The translations under genes were made by a program, and so were the position numbers. The notes beneath the pieces are model-generated. The model was given only the letters and a program-made list of their open reading frames with translations, was not told the DNA's origin and searched no databases. From NCBI RefSeq assembly GCF_903944925.1, contig NZ_CAJATU010000042.1, positions 248,001 to 312,000 of the forward strand: a stretch of 64,000 nt of DNA, read 5' to 3'. The DNA comes from an uncultured Rhodopila sp. (GTDB taxonomy: Bacteria; Pseudomonadota; Alphaproteobacteria; Acetobacterales; Acetobacteraceae). Positions 54,929 through 63,381 of the stretch are shown here, piece by piece (the stretch's first letter is position 1; every line of letters starts with the position of its first letter).

Positions 54929-57206
54929 CGTCCGGCCGGATCACGGCACCCGGCTCGCGGCCGACGGCGTCGCCTTCCTGGCCGATGGACGCTTCGAGGA
55001 CGCGCTCGCCCCGTTGCGCCTGGCTTTGTCGCTCGGCGATGCGCAGCCGGCAACGATGCTCAACCTGGCGATCGCCGAAGATCGCGCCGGGGCGCGCGAT
55101 CATGCCCGGCGCCTGATGCGGGCCGTAGCCGCCCGCCTGCCGGATTGGGACGAGCCGGCGCTGCGCCTCGCGGAAAGCTTCCGCGCCGCCGGCGACCATG
55201 CCGCCGCGGAGGATGCCTACCGGCAGGTTCTCGAACTGAACCCGAGGCGGACCGAGGCACTGATTGCCCTGGGCGGCTTGCTGCTGCTGCGCGGACGGCC
55301 GGAGGAAGCACGAGGCCTGCTGCTGCGCTGCTGCGGCATCGCCGCCGATAGCGCCGAGGCATGGAACACGCTCGGCCTGGCGTGCAGTGCAATGGGTGAT
55401 GCGGGAACGGCTTTGACCACCTTCATCCGGGCGCAGACCTTGCAGCCGAACGTGGCGGCGTACTGGGTCAACGGCGCGGATGTCAGCCTGGAGGCGGGCG
55501 AGGCGGAGGCCGAACTCGCCCGACTGACGGTCGCCTGCGAGCAGCAACCGCTGAACCCCGCGCCGCAGCTTGGCCGCGGCAGGCTGCTTGATCGCCTGGT
55601 TCGGCCGGCCGAGGCAATCGACGCGCTGGAAGCCGCATGCGAACTGGCCCCCGACTCGCCCGGGCCGTTGATGCTTCTGGCCGCGGTGCTGGCGCGAACC
55701 AGCCGCACGCGGGAGGCGGAGGCCGTGCTGCGGCGCCTCAGCGCGCTGGATCCCGGCAATGTGCCGGTGCAGAACGACCACGCCGCCGTCCTGATGCGCC
55801 TGCATCGCCATCCGGAGGCGCGGGCGCTGCTGCTGGACGTGCTCGATCGTACGGAGCCGACCGTGGTGCTGCTGAGCAACCTGGCGAATGCAACCGCCTG
55901 CGTCGGGCTTCAGGAAGAGGCGGTGGCGATCGCGCGCCGGGCGATCAGCCTGGACCCGCAAGCGGTGCTGCCGCGGCGGGTGCTGTGCAACACTCTGGGC
56001 TATCGCGACGGCGTCACCGGCATGGAGGTGTTGAACGCTCTGCACGACTGTTCCGCCGTGCTGCCGCGCGCGAGGCTGCCGCCGCTGGCCAACCGCGTGG
56101 ATCCGGAGCGGCATCTTACAGTAGGTCTGCTGTCGGGGACGCTGCGGGCGCATCCGGTCGGGTGGTTGACGATAGCGGGGATCGAGAACCTCGATCCCGA
56201 GCGGTTCAGTCTGGTGTGCCTGTCGCAGCGTTCCGCTCCAGACGATCCGTTTGCCCGGCGATTCCGCGCGGTGGCACGGGACTGGGTAGACGTCGACGGC
56301 ATGAGCGACACCGCCTTGGCGGAAGCCGCGCGGGCGCGCGAAATCGACATCGTCATCGACCTTGGCGGCTACGGCGATGCCGCCCGCATGACCGCCTGCG
56401 CCAACCGCCTCGCCCCCGTGCAGATCAAATGGGTCGGCATGCAATCGCACTCGTCGGGACTGCCGGAGATGGACTGGTTCCTGACCGACCGGTGGGAGAC
56501 GCCGGAGGGGTTCGAGCGGTTCTATAGCGAGAGACTGCTGCGGCTGGCGGACGGGTATGTGTGCTACAGCCCGCCGCCCTATGCGCCCGACGTGGTCCCG
56601 CCACCGGCCCTGGCGAACGGTTACGTGACGTTCGGGTGTTTCAACAATCTGGCCAAGATCACGCCCCGGGTGATCGCGACCCGGGCGGAGATCTTGCGGC
56701 AGGTACCGGAGTCCCGGCTGGTGCTGAAGACGCACCAGTTCAGCGATGTCGCCACCGCCAACGCGTTCCGCGCCGCCTTTGCCGCCGAGGGCGTGCCTGC
56801 GCATCGGCTGGAATTGCGCGGCCCGTCGGGGCACCGGGCATTCATGGCGGAGTACGGCGATATCGATATCGTGCTCGACCCGTTCCCCTATTCGGGTGGG
56901 CTGACGACCTGCGAGGCGCTGTGGATGGGCGTGCCGACGATCGCTCTGCCGGGGGAAATTTTTGCGTCCCGGCACTCCGCCAGCCATCTCAGCAATGCCG
57001 GGCTGGCCGATTGGGCCACCGGCTCGGTGGACGAGTATATCGCAATGGCTGTCGCCCGGGCGGCGGATGTTCCGGCGCTGGCTGCACTGCGGGCGGGACT
57101 GCGAGAGCAGGTGCGGCGCAGTCCGCTCTGCGACGCGCCGCGATTCGGCCGGAACCTGGGATTGGCGCTGCGGCATGCGTGGCGGAGTTGGTGCGCGGAT
57201 AGATGA
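54918..57206 (+). CDS. TPR-GT41 (SPINDLY/OGT-like) glycosyltransferase
   Basis: The 762-residue protein has about 390 residues of TPR repeats. From about 402 it has a GT41 catalytic region: VGLLSGTLRAHPVGWLTIAG, IDIVIDLGGYGDAARM, LAPVQIKWVGMQSHSSGLPE, GYVTFGCFNNLAKITPRVIA and DIVLDPFPYSGGLTTCEALW. These are the conserved blocks of OGT-type O-linked transferases. Caulobacter FlmG shows that TPR-plus-glycosyltransferase proteins can modify flagellin. Location right after the flagellar genes supports flagellin glycosylation. Sugar donor unknown. Confidence 0.9.
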   Translation: MTIDVRPDHGTRLAADGVAFLADGRFEDALAPLRLALSLGDAQPATMLNLAIAEDRAGARDHARRLMRAVAARLPDWDEPALRLAESFRAAGDHAAAEDAYRQVLELNPRRTEALIALGGLLLLRGRPEEARGLLLRCCGIAADSAEAWNTLGLACSAMGDAGTALTTFIRAQTLQPNVAAYWVNGADVSLEAGEAEAELARLTVACEQQPLNPAPQLGRGRLLDRLVRPAEAIDALEAACELAPDSPGPLMLLAAVLARTSRTREAEAVLRRLSALDPGNVPVQNDHAAVLMRLHRHPEARALLLDVLDRTEPTVVLLSNLANATACVGLQEEAVAIARRAISLDPQAVLPRRVLCNTLGYRDGVTGMEVLNALHDCSAVLPRARLPPLANRVDPERHLTVGLLSGTLRAHPVGWLTIAGIENLDPERFSLVCLSQRSAPDDPFARRFRAVARDWVDVDGMSDTALAEAARAREIDIVIDLGGYGDAARMTACANRLAPVQIKWVGMQSHSSGLPEMDWFLTDRWETPEGFERFYSERLLRLADGYVCYSPPPYAPDVVPPPALANGYVTFGCFNNLAKITPRVIATRAEILRQVPESRLVLKTHQFSDVATANAFRAAFAAEGVPAHRLELRGPSGHRAFMAEYGDIDIVLDPFPYSGGLTTCEALWMGVPTIALPGEIFASRHSASHLSNAGLADWATGSVDEYIAMAVARAADVPALAALRAGLREQVRRSPLCDAPRFGRNLGLALRHAWRSWCADR

Positions 57207-57307
57207 TGAAATGTCAAATTCCAGCGCGTTCGGCCGGACAGGATCGGAACCATTCGGTCAATGGCAGATGATATGCTACAAGGGTCGCGGAGGGCAGCAC
57301 GGCAACT

Positions 57308-57541
57308 ATGAGTGCAAGCGAGTCTCCTGATTTCACGCTGATTGGACGCCAGCAGCGGCAGATCCTGACCGAGTTGGGCAGCATCCGCGATGATGTGTCC
57401 GTGCTTACGGCGATTGCCTTGCGGCAAGACTCGACACTCACGACGCTACTGACCGAAATTCGTGCCATGCACTCGCAGCACAGCCGACTGACGAACCGGG
57501 TGCGCGACCTGGAATCCGCGGCCGAACCAAAGATCGGCTAG
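57308..57541 (+). CDS. Small coiled-coil protein, unknown
   Basis: The 77-residue protein is almost all helical with heptad-like leucines and isoleucines (ILTELGSIRDDVSVLTAIAL, LLTEIRAMHSQHSRLTNRV). I recognise no family. Its style resembles the small coiled-coil protein encoded at 61838-62044, although sequence identity is low. It lies convergent with the exonuclease III gene, 41 bases away. Confidence 0.6.
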   Translation: MSASESPDFTLIGRQQRQILTELGSIRDDVSVLTAIALRQDSTLTTLLTEIRAMHSQHSRLTNRVRDLESAAEPKIG

Positions 57542-57582
57542 AGCGAGGGCGTTTGGGGGTCGCCCGGAGGGACTGTCAGGCG

Positions 57583-58389
57583 CTAAACTTCCACCTCCAC
57601 GCACACCGGCACATGGTCTGAACTCTGCGGCCAGTCGCGTGCATCCTTCAGGATCATCTGGCCTTTCAGCCCCGCCTCCAGGTCCGGCGTCACCCAGACA
57701 TGATCCAGCCGACGCCCGCGATCCGATATCCGCCAGTCGCGGTTGCGGTACGACCACCATGTGTAAAGCTTTTGGTCCGCCGGCACGAAATGCCGCACGG
57801 CATCGACGAAGCCGGCGTTCAGCCATCCGGTAAGCCCTTCCACTTCCGGCGGTGTGTGACTGACCACGTCCAGCAACTGCTTATGGCTCCAGACATCATT
57901 CTCCAGCGGCGCGATGTTCAGGTCGCCCACAAGCACTGATCGCCGCAGTCCCGTCCGCGCCGCGAACCACAGTTTCGTCTCGGCGATGAAGTCCAACTTG
58001 TGGCCGTATTTCGGGTTCTCCGCGCGGTCCGGCACGTCGCCGCCCGCCGGGACGTAGAAATTGTGCAACTCCACCGGGCCGCCGGGCGTTTGCAGCGCTG
58101 CGGCGACATGCCTGCAATCGCCCTTGGCGCACCAGTCCGGGGCAACGTCATGCACCTCCAGCGGGATTCGCGACAGGATGGCGACGCCGTTGTAGCCCTT
58201 CATCCCGCGGAACACGGTGTGCGGGAAACCCAGCGGCCGCAGCGCCTCGGCCGGAAACAACAGGTCCGGAACCTTCGTCTCCTGCAAGCAGATCACGTCC
58301 GGCCGCAGCGCTTCCACCAGCTTGTCAAGCAAGCCGACCCGCAATCGCAACGAGTTGATGTTCCAGGTGGCGATGCGAAGCGACGGCAT
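57583..58389 (-). CDS. xth: Exodeoxyribonuclease III
   Basis: The 268-residue AP endonuclease/3'-5' exonuclease repairs abasic sites. LRIATWNINSLRLR and CLQETKV carry the first metal-binding residues; VGDLNIAPLENDVW, RISDRGRRLDHVWVTPDLE and SSDHVPVCVEV complete the active site (GDxNxA and SDH motifs). The start overlaps the stop of the upstream FAA-hydrolase gene by one base. Normal length for XthA-type enzymes. Confidence 0.94.
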   Translation of the reverse strand: MPSLRIATWNINSLRLRVGLLDKLVEALRPDVICLQETKVPDLLFPAEALRPLGFPHTVFRGMKGYNGVAILSRIPLEVHDVAPDWCAKGDCRHVAAALQTPGGPVELHNFYVPAGGDVPDRAENPKYGHKLDFIAETKLWFAARTGLRRSVLVGDLNIAPLENDVWSHKQLLDVVSHTPPEVEGLTGWLNAGFVDAVRHFVPADQKLYTWWSYRNRDWRISDRGRRLDHVWVTPDLEAGLKGQMILKDARDWPQSSDHVPVCVEVEV

Positions 58390-59075
58390 CAGGCGATCCG
58401 CGTCCTCACCGTGCCGACGCCCTCCACAACGCCTTCCAGCACGTCGCCCCGCTCAACCGCCGCGACGTTTTCCGGCGTGCCGGTGAAGATCAGGTCGCCG
58501 GGCGCCAAGGTCACCAGCCGGGACAGGTAGGCGATCGTCTCCGGGACCGACCAGATCATCTTCGACAGGTCGGAGGTCTGCCGGACCGTGCCGTTCACCT
58601 TCAGCTCGATCAGGCCGCCGGCGGGATGGCCGATGCGGGAGGCAGGCGCCATCAGGCCGATCGGGGCGGAGTGGTCGAACCCCTTCCCCATGTCCCAGGG
58701 CTTGCCTTCCTTCTTGGCCGCGTTCTGCAGATCACGACGGGTCATATCCAGGCCCGCCGCATAACCCCAGACATGGCTCAACGCGTCGGCCTCGGCGATA
58801 TTCGCGCCGCCGACGCCGATGCCGGCAACAAGCTCCATCTCGTGGTGCAACTGCTTGCTCTGCGGCGGGTAGGGCATATCGGCGTCGTTCAGCAGCAGCG
58901 CATCGGCCGGCTTCATGAAGAAGAACGGCGGTTCCCGGTTCGGATCGCTCCCCATCTCCCGCGCGTGCTCGGCATAGTTGCGGCCCACACAAAACACACG
59001 GCGGACGGGAAATACACCGCCTCCGGCAACAAGAACCGACGCGATACCCGGTGGAGCGAAGACATATTCGACCAT
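58389..59075 (-). CDS. Fumarylacetoacetate hydrolase family protein
   Basis: The 228-residue protein has CVGRNYAEHAREMG, PPFFFMKPADALL, the metal-binding LHHEMELVAGIG and GDLIFTGTPENV, the FAH-domain blocks. Members hydrolyse acylpyruvates or decarboxylate oxaloacetate-like compounds; the exact substrate is not given by sequence. The ATG at 59075 is chosen since the longer frame from 59156 lacks conservation and covers the divergent dctA promoter. It is coupled to xth by a one-base overlap. Confidence 0.88.
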   Translation of the reverse strand: MVEYVFAPPGIASVLVAGGGVFPVRRVFCVGRNYAEHAREMGSDPNREPPFFFMKPADALLLNDADMPYPPQSKQLHHEMELVAGIGVGGANIAEADALSHVWGYAAGLDMTRRDLQNAAKKEGKPWDMGKGFDHSAPIGLMAPASRIGHPAGGLIELKVNGTVRQTSDLSKMIWSVPETIAYLSRLVTLAPGDLIFTGTPENVAAVERGDVLEGVVEGVGTVRTRIA

Positions 59076-59155
59076 TCGGTTACACCTTGTATTTGATCCG
59101 CGCATCGGCGACGCTATCGGCGGGTTCCAAATAAGCGATACGAGGGAAACGGACA

Positions 59156-60463
59156 ATGGCGGGCACGACAGCGAAATCTGCTAAAGGGCTATACATCCAG
59201 GTTATCATCGGCGTCGTCCTGGGTGCCGCGTTGGGGCATTTCGTGCCCGACCTTGCCGTGAAGATGCAGCCGCTGGGCGACGCCTTCATCAAGCTGGTGC
59301 GGATGATCATCGCGCCGATTGTGTTCGTCACGGTGGTCGTCGGCATCGCCAAGCTGTCGGATGCCAAGGAAGTCGGCCGCATCGGCATCAAGGCGGTTGT
59401 CTACTTCGAGGTCATGACAACCATCGCCATGTTCATCGGCCTGGTCGTCGCGCATGTCTTCCAGCCCGGCGCCGGGCTGAACATCAACCCCGCCAGCCTC
59501 GACGCCAAGGCCGTCGAAAAATACGCCAACGCGCCGCACCAGGACGTCGTCACCTTCCTGATGAACATCATCCCCAACACGGTCGTCGATGCGTTTTCCA
59601 AGGGTGAGATCCTGCAGGTGCTGCTGTTCGCCGTGCTGTTCGGCCTCGGCCTGTCGCGGCTGGGGGAGCGCGGGCGGACCGTGGTGCACTTTCTGGATGA
59701 GGCTGGCGCGGCGCTGTTCGGCGTGATCGCGCTGATCATGCGCGTGGCACCGCTCGGGGCGTTCGGCGCCATGGCCTTCACCATCGGCAAATACGGTATC
59801 GGCGCGCTGGCTCAGCTCGGCTTCCTGATGCTGTGCTTCTACCTGACCTGCATCATCTTCATCATCGCCGCGATGGGCGGCGTCGCCGCCATGATGGGGC
59901 TGAACATCTTCAAGATCATTCGCTTCGTAAAGGAGGAGTTCCTGATCGTGCTCGGCACGTCGTCGTCGGAGGCGGCGATGCCGACATTGATGGAGAAGCT
60001 GGAACTGCTGGGCTGCGGCAAGTCGCTGGTAGGGCTGACCGTGCCGCTGGGCTACGCGTTCAACCTGGACGGCTCGTCGATCTACTTCACCATGGCGATC
60101 GCCTTCATCGCCCAGGCGCTGAACATCGACCTGAGCTGGGCGGATTACGCGCTGATCCTGGGCGTGCTGCTGCTGACGTCGAAGGGCGCGGCGACAGTCA
60201 CCGGCGGCGGGTTCATCACGTTGGCGGCGACCCTGGCGACGATGAACGGCAAGGTGCCGGTGGCGGGCATGGTCCTTGTGCTGGGCATCGACCGCTTCAT
60301 GAGCGAGGCCCGCGCCATCACCAACCTGTTCGGCAACACCGTGGCGACGATCTTCGTCTCCTGGTGGGAAGGTTCGCTCGACCTCAAGCGTGTCCGCGCG
60401 ATTCTCGATCGGCCCACGGGAGTCGAGGCGGCGGTGCTCGAGCCGCGTCCGAAGACCGCCTGA
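59156..60463 (+). CDS. dctA: C4-dicarboxylate:cation symporter DctA
   Basis: The 435-residue inner-membrane transporter imports succinate, fumarate and malate. [60 protein letters not shown]-like [14 protein letters not shown], and [19 protein letters not shown] are the DAACS family signatures, including the two re-entrant loops and cation-binding aspartates. The ATG at 59156 has GAGGGAAACGG upstream. A strong hairpin ends the transcript. Confidence 0.93.
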   Translation: MAGTTAKSAKGLYIQVIIGVVLGAALGHFVPDLAVKMQPLGDAFIKLVRMIIAPIVFVTVVVGIAKLSDAKEVGRIGIKAVVYFEVMTTIAMFIGLVVAHVFQPGAGLNINPASLDAKAVEKYANAPHQDVVTFLMNIIPNTVVDAFSKGEILQVLLFAVLFGLGLSRLGERGRTVVHFLDEAGAALFGVIALIMRVAPLGAFGAMAFTIGKYGIGALAQLGFLMLCFYLTCIIFIIAAMGGVAAMMGLNIFKIIRFVKEEFLIVLGTSSSEAAMPTLMEKLELLGCGKSLVGLTVPLGYAFNLDGSSIYFTMAIAFIAQALNIDLSWADYALILGVLLLTSKGAATVTGGGFITLAATLATMNGKVPVAGMVLVLGIDRFMSEARAITNLFGNTVATIFVSWWEGSLDLKRVRAILDRPTGVEAAVLEPRPKTA

Positions 60464-60472
60464 ACGCGCGCG

Positions 60473-60504
60473 ACGGCGTGCCCCGGGTTGCCGGGGCACG
60501 CCGT
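60473..60504. terminator. Strong bidirectional hairpin terminator after dctA
   Basis: ACGGCGTGCCCCGG (60473-60486) and CCGGGGCACGCCGT (60491-60504) are a perfect 14-bp inverted repeat with a GTTG loop, in the gap between convergent genes. Confidence 0.75.
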
Positions 60505-60510
60505 GCGGGC

Positions 60511-61725
60511 TCAGGCGGAGGCGCCCTCGATCAGGTCGCCGAACAGGTCCCAGGTCTTGCCGGTCCAGCGCATGAGCTGGAGCTGGCGTATCGGGTGATA
60601 ATTCGTCGGGCTGGTATTGATCCTGATGCCCGGCAGCAGCAACGGGTTTTCCAGGTCGTGCAGGCTGGTCGCCTGCTTCATCATGTTTTCCCGCGAGAGG
60701 TCCTCGCCGCAGGCTTTCAGCACGGTCAGCATCGTGTGGGTCAGCGCGAAGCCGGTGACATTGCCGCCATCCTTGAGGTCCCCGTCCGGGTAGTATTTCG
60801 CCATGAAGGCGCGCCAGTCCTTCATGCCGGGATCGTTGTCCCAGCGCGGGTCCGTCGGATCCTTGCCCCAGGCCGAACTGACGATGCCGATGCCGTTCTC
60901 CGGGCCGGCCGGGATCATCACGGCGCCGACGGAGACCGACACGCCGGTCAGGATGTGCATCGGCTTCCACTTCATCTCCGCCACCTTGCGGATCGACTGT
61001 GCGGCGAACTTCGGCGAGGCGACGGTCATCAGCACATCGATTCCGGCGGCTTGCAGGGAAACAAGCTGGCTGTCGACCGTCGCGTCGGTCACTTCGTAGG
61101 AGACGCTGGTGACCTGGCGGTCGTAACGCTCTTTCAGAATGTCGCGCACGCCGCGGAGGTAGTCTTTGCCGAAGTCGTCGTTCTGGAAAAGAATGCCGAT
61201 CTTTGAGGCGGGATTTTGGGCGAGGATGTACTTGGCGTAGATTTGCGATTCAGTGACGTAGCTTGGCTGGAAGCCGATGGTCCAGGGATGCTCCTTGTAG
61301 TCGCCCCATTTGTCCGCGCCGGTCGCCAGGAACAGATGCGGCACCTTCTTCTGGTTGACGTAGCGCACGATGGCGGAGTTCGTCGGCGTTCCGAGTTGGC
61401 CGAACAGGGCGGCGACCTTGTCGTCCTCGATCAGGCGGCGGGTTTGCTCGACGGTTTTAGGCGGGCTATAGCCGTCATCGTAGGAGATGAAATTTACCTT
61501 GCGCCCGGCGAAGCCGCCGTCGTCGTTAGCCATGCGGAACCGGGCGGCGATGGCCTTGCCAATGGTGCCGTAGGCTGACGCCGGGCCGCTATAGGGCATG
61601 GTGTTGCCGATGCGGATCTCGGTGGCGGTCACTCCGGGCGTCTCGGCGGCGCGGAGGATGGCGGGCGCGGCGGGGACGAAACCCGCGGCGGCGGCTGTGG
61701 TCAGCAATGCGCGTCGGTGCAGCAT
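60511..61725 (-). CDS. ABC transporter solute-binding protein (branched-chain amino acid/amide type)
   Basis: The 404-residue exported protein has a twin-arginine-like signal (HRRALLTTAAAAGFVPAAPA, cleaved near LRAAE). A type 1 periplasmic-binding fold follows: IRIGNTMPYSGPASAYGTIG, VNFISYDDGYSPPKTVEQTR and KIGILFQNDDFGKDYLRGV. Such proteins feed LivFGHM-type transporters with amino acids, amides or aromatic acids. No permease or ATPase genes are within the window, so it is an orphan. The ATG at 61725 follows GGGAGAG; the upstream in-frame extension is not signal-like. Confidence 0.9.
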   Translation of the reverse strand: MLHRRALLTTAAAAGFVPAAPAILRAAETPGVTATEIRIGNTMPYSGPASAYGTIGKAIAARFRMANDDGGFAGRKVNFISYDDGYSPPKTVEQTRRLIEDDKVAALFGQLGTPTNSAIVRYVNQKKVPHLFLATGADKWGDYKEHPWTIGFQPSYVTESQIYAKYILAQNPASKIGILFQNDDFGKDYLRGVRDILKERYDRQVTSVSYEVTDATVDSQLVSLQAAGIDVLMTVASPKFAAQSIRKVAEMKWKPMHILTGVSVSVGAVMIPAGPENGIGIVSSAWGKDPTDPRWDNDPGMKDWRAFMAKYYPDGDLKDGGNVTGFALTHTMLTVLKACGEDLSRENMMKQATSLHDLENPLLLPGIRINTSPTNYHPIRQLQLMRWTGKTWDLFGDLIEGASA

Positions 61726-61837
61726 GGTGGTGTCTCTCCCTGTTCGCGGCCTGTTTTTTCCGGCCTGCGGGCGAGAGCTTATGACTGCGTGCGCGGGTGA
61801 GCTACGAAAGATCCGTTGAAGGCCGGGGTGCGCTTTC

Positions 61838-62044
61838 CTAGTCCGCCGGCGCGTCAACCAGATTAAGGCGGGTTTTTATCCGCTCGACATCGCCGCCGAT
61901 GCGATCAACGCGGCGCGAGATGGAGGCATATTGTTCCTCCGGGAATCCGAGCCGTTGCTTGACCTCCGTCATATCGGCCCGCAATCCGTCGACCTTGGTG
62001 TCGATGCGACGCAGGTAAGTCAGACTCTCAGGATCACCTGACAT
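61838..62044 (-). CDS. Small coiled-coil protein, unknown
   Basis: The 68-residue helical protein has a heptad pattern (LRRIDTKVDGLRADMTEVKQ, SISRRVDRIGGDVERIKTRL), with the helices separated by a proline near residue 35. No family is recognised with certainty. The ATG at 62044 follows AAGGAGACGTCG. It lies between two unrelated genes. See the similar style of the protein at 57308-57541. Confidence 0.6.
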   Translation of the reverse strand: MSGDPESLTYLRRIDTKVDGLRADMTEVKQRLGFPEEQYASISRRVDRIGGDVERIKTRLNLVDAPAD

Positions 62045-62250
62045 CGACGTCTCCTTCGTAAACGGCTCGCGGCCGGGCGCTGCCCGGCACGGACGAATCT
62101 GCGACTACCATGATTCGGGCTGGTCTTGCAGCAAAACAAGGGACGACCCACGGGTGCTCGATAAGACCTAAAGCTTTCCATCCGCGCCCCGATGATACAG
62201 AACGGGGCCGATCCGGCCTCCGCTCCACCCCGCCGAAAGGACAACGACAC

Positions 62251-63243
62251 GTGACTGAACCGACTTACGACATCCTGGGCATCGGCAACGCCATCGTCGA
62301 TGTCGTGGCGCAGGCCGAGGAGGCCTTCCTGTCCCGCCACGCCATGCACAAGGGCGCCATGCAACTGATCGACGCCATCTCGGCCGACGCGCTGTATGCC
62401 GCGATGCCGCCGGGGCTGGAGAGCAGCGGCGGGTCCGTCGCCAACTCCTGCGCCGTCGCTGCCGCCCTGGGGGCACGGGTCGCCTATATCGGCAAGGTCG
62501 CGGACGACCAGCTCGGCGCGGTGTTTCGACACGACATCCGCGCGGTGGGCGTGCATTTCCCGACCGAGCCTCTTGTCGGCGGACCGCCCACGGCGCGCTG
62601 CCTGATCCTGGTGACCCCGGACGGCCAGCGGACCATGAACACGTTTCTCGGCGCCTGCGTCACCCTGGATGAGGCGGACCTGGTTCCGCATCTCATCGCC
62701 GCGGCCAAGGTGACGTACCTGGAAGGCTATCTGTTCGATCCTCCGGCGGCGCAGGCCGCGTTCCATAAGGCGGCGGAGGCTGCGCACGCCGCCGGGCGGC
62801 AGGTCGCGCTGTCGTTGTCGGATGCGTTCTGCGTCAACCGCCATCGCGACGCGTTCCGCCGGCTGGTGGCCGGCCACGTGGACATCCTGTTCGCCAACGA
62901 GGTCGAGATCACCAGCCTGTATGAGAAGGACACATTCGAGGCCGCGGCCGAACTGGCTCGCGCCGACGTCGCACTGGCGGTGCTGACCCGCAGCGAGGAC
63001 GGCAGCGTGATCCTGCGCGGGTCGGAGACCGTGACGGTCGAGGCGGTGCCGGCGCGGGTGATCGACACCACCGGGGCCGGCGACGCCTACGCCGCCGGGT
63101 TCCTGGCTGGCCTCACCGCGGGCAAGCCGCTCGCCGCCTGCGGCCGCATCGGCAGCATCGCCGCCGCGGAGGTGATCAGCCACTACGGCGCGAGGCCGGA
63201 GGCTGATTTGCAGTTGCTGGTGAAGGACGCCGGATTGGGCTAG
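62251..63243 (+). CDS. PfkB-family sugar/nucleoside kinase (adenosine kinase-like)
   Basis: The 330-residue kinase begins YDILGIGNAIVDVVAQAEEA and has SSGGSVANSCAVAAALGARV. The C-terminal PfkB signature is DTTGAGDAYAAGFLAGL with the catalytic aspartate. LSDAFCVNRHRDAFRRLV and LFANEVEITSLY are also typical of the alphaproteobacterial group annotated as adenosine kinase. Phosphorylation of adenosine to AMP is the best guess. It would complement MtnP-related purine salvage. The GTG at 62251 follows GAAAGGA. Confidence 0.88.
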   Translation: MTEPTYDILGIGNAIVDVVAQAEEAFLSRHAMHKGAMQLIDAISADALYAAMPPGLESSGGSVANSCAVAAALGARVAYIGKVADDQLGAVFRHDIRAVGVHFPTEPLVGGPPTARCLILVTPDGQRTMNTFLGACVTLDEADLVPHLIAAAKVTYLEGYLFDPPAAQAAFHKAAEAAHAAGRQVALSLSDAFCVNRHRDAFRRLVAGHVDILFANEVEITSLYEKDTFEAAAELARADVALAVLTRSEDGSVILRGSETVTVEAVPARVIDTTGAGDAYAAGFLAGLTAGKPLAACGRIGSIAAAEVISHYGARPEADLQLLVKDAGLG

Positions 63244-63308
63244 CGTTTCCAGGTTGGAATGGCGACGGATGCTGCAACGCCGGCATGGCTTCGGCGTCGC
63301 CCCGTGTC

Positions 63309-63331
63309 ATGGCCGGATTTATTCCGGCCAT
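63309..63331. repeat. Palindromic intergenic repeat unit
   Basis: ATGGCCGGA-TTTAT-TCCGGCCAT, perfect 9-bp arms, flanked by CCCGTGTC before and CCACGACTTCGG after. This arrangement resembles the dispersed palindromic units common between genes of GC-rich alphaproteobacteria. It could also terminate both convergent neighbours. Only one copy is in the window. Confidence 0.5.
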
Positions 63332-63381
63332 CCACGACTTCGGGTGCTGACGAAGCCAAAGTCATGCATCGCCGATCGGCG

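Noticed and set aside
54891-57176. 761-codon minus-strand frame opposite the GT41 gene
   Set aside because: The plus-strand GT41 protein has all conserved blocks; the antisense product is low-complexity and His/Arg/Gln-rich.
59189-60970. 593-codon minus-strand frame opposite dctA
   Set aside because: Antisense of a clear DctA gene; composition dominated by Asp/Arg/His; no ribosome site.
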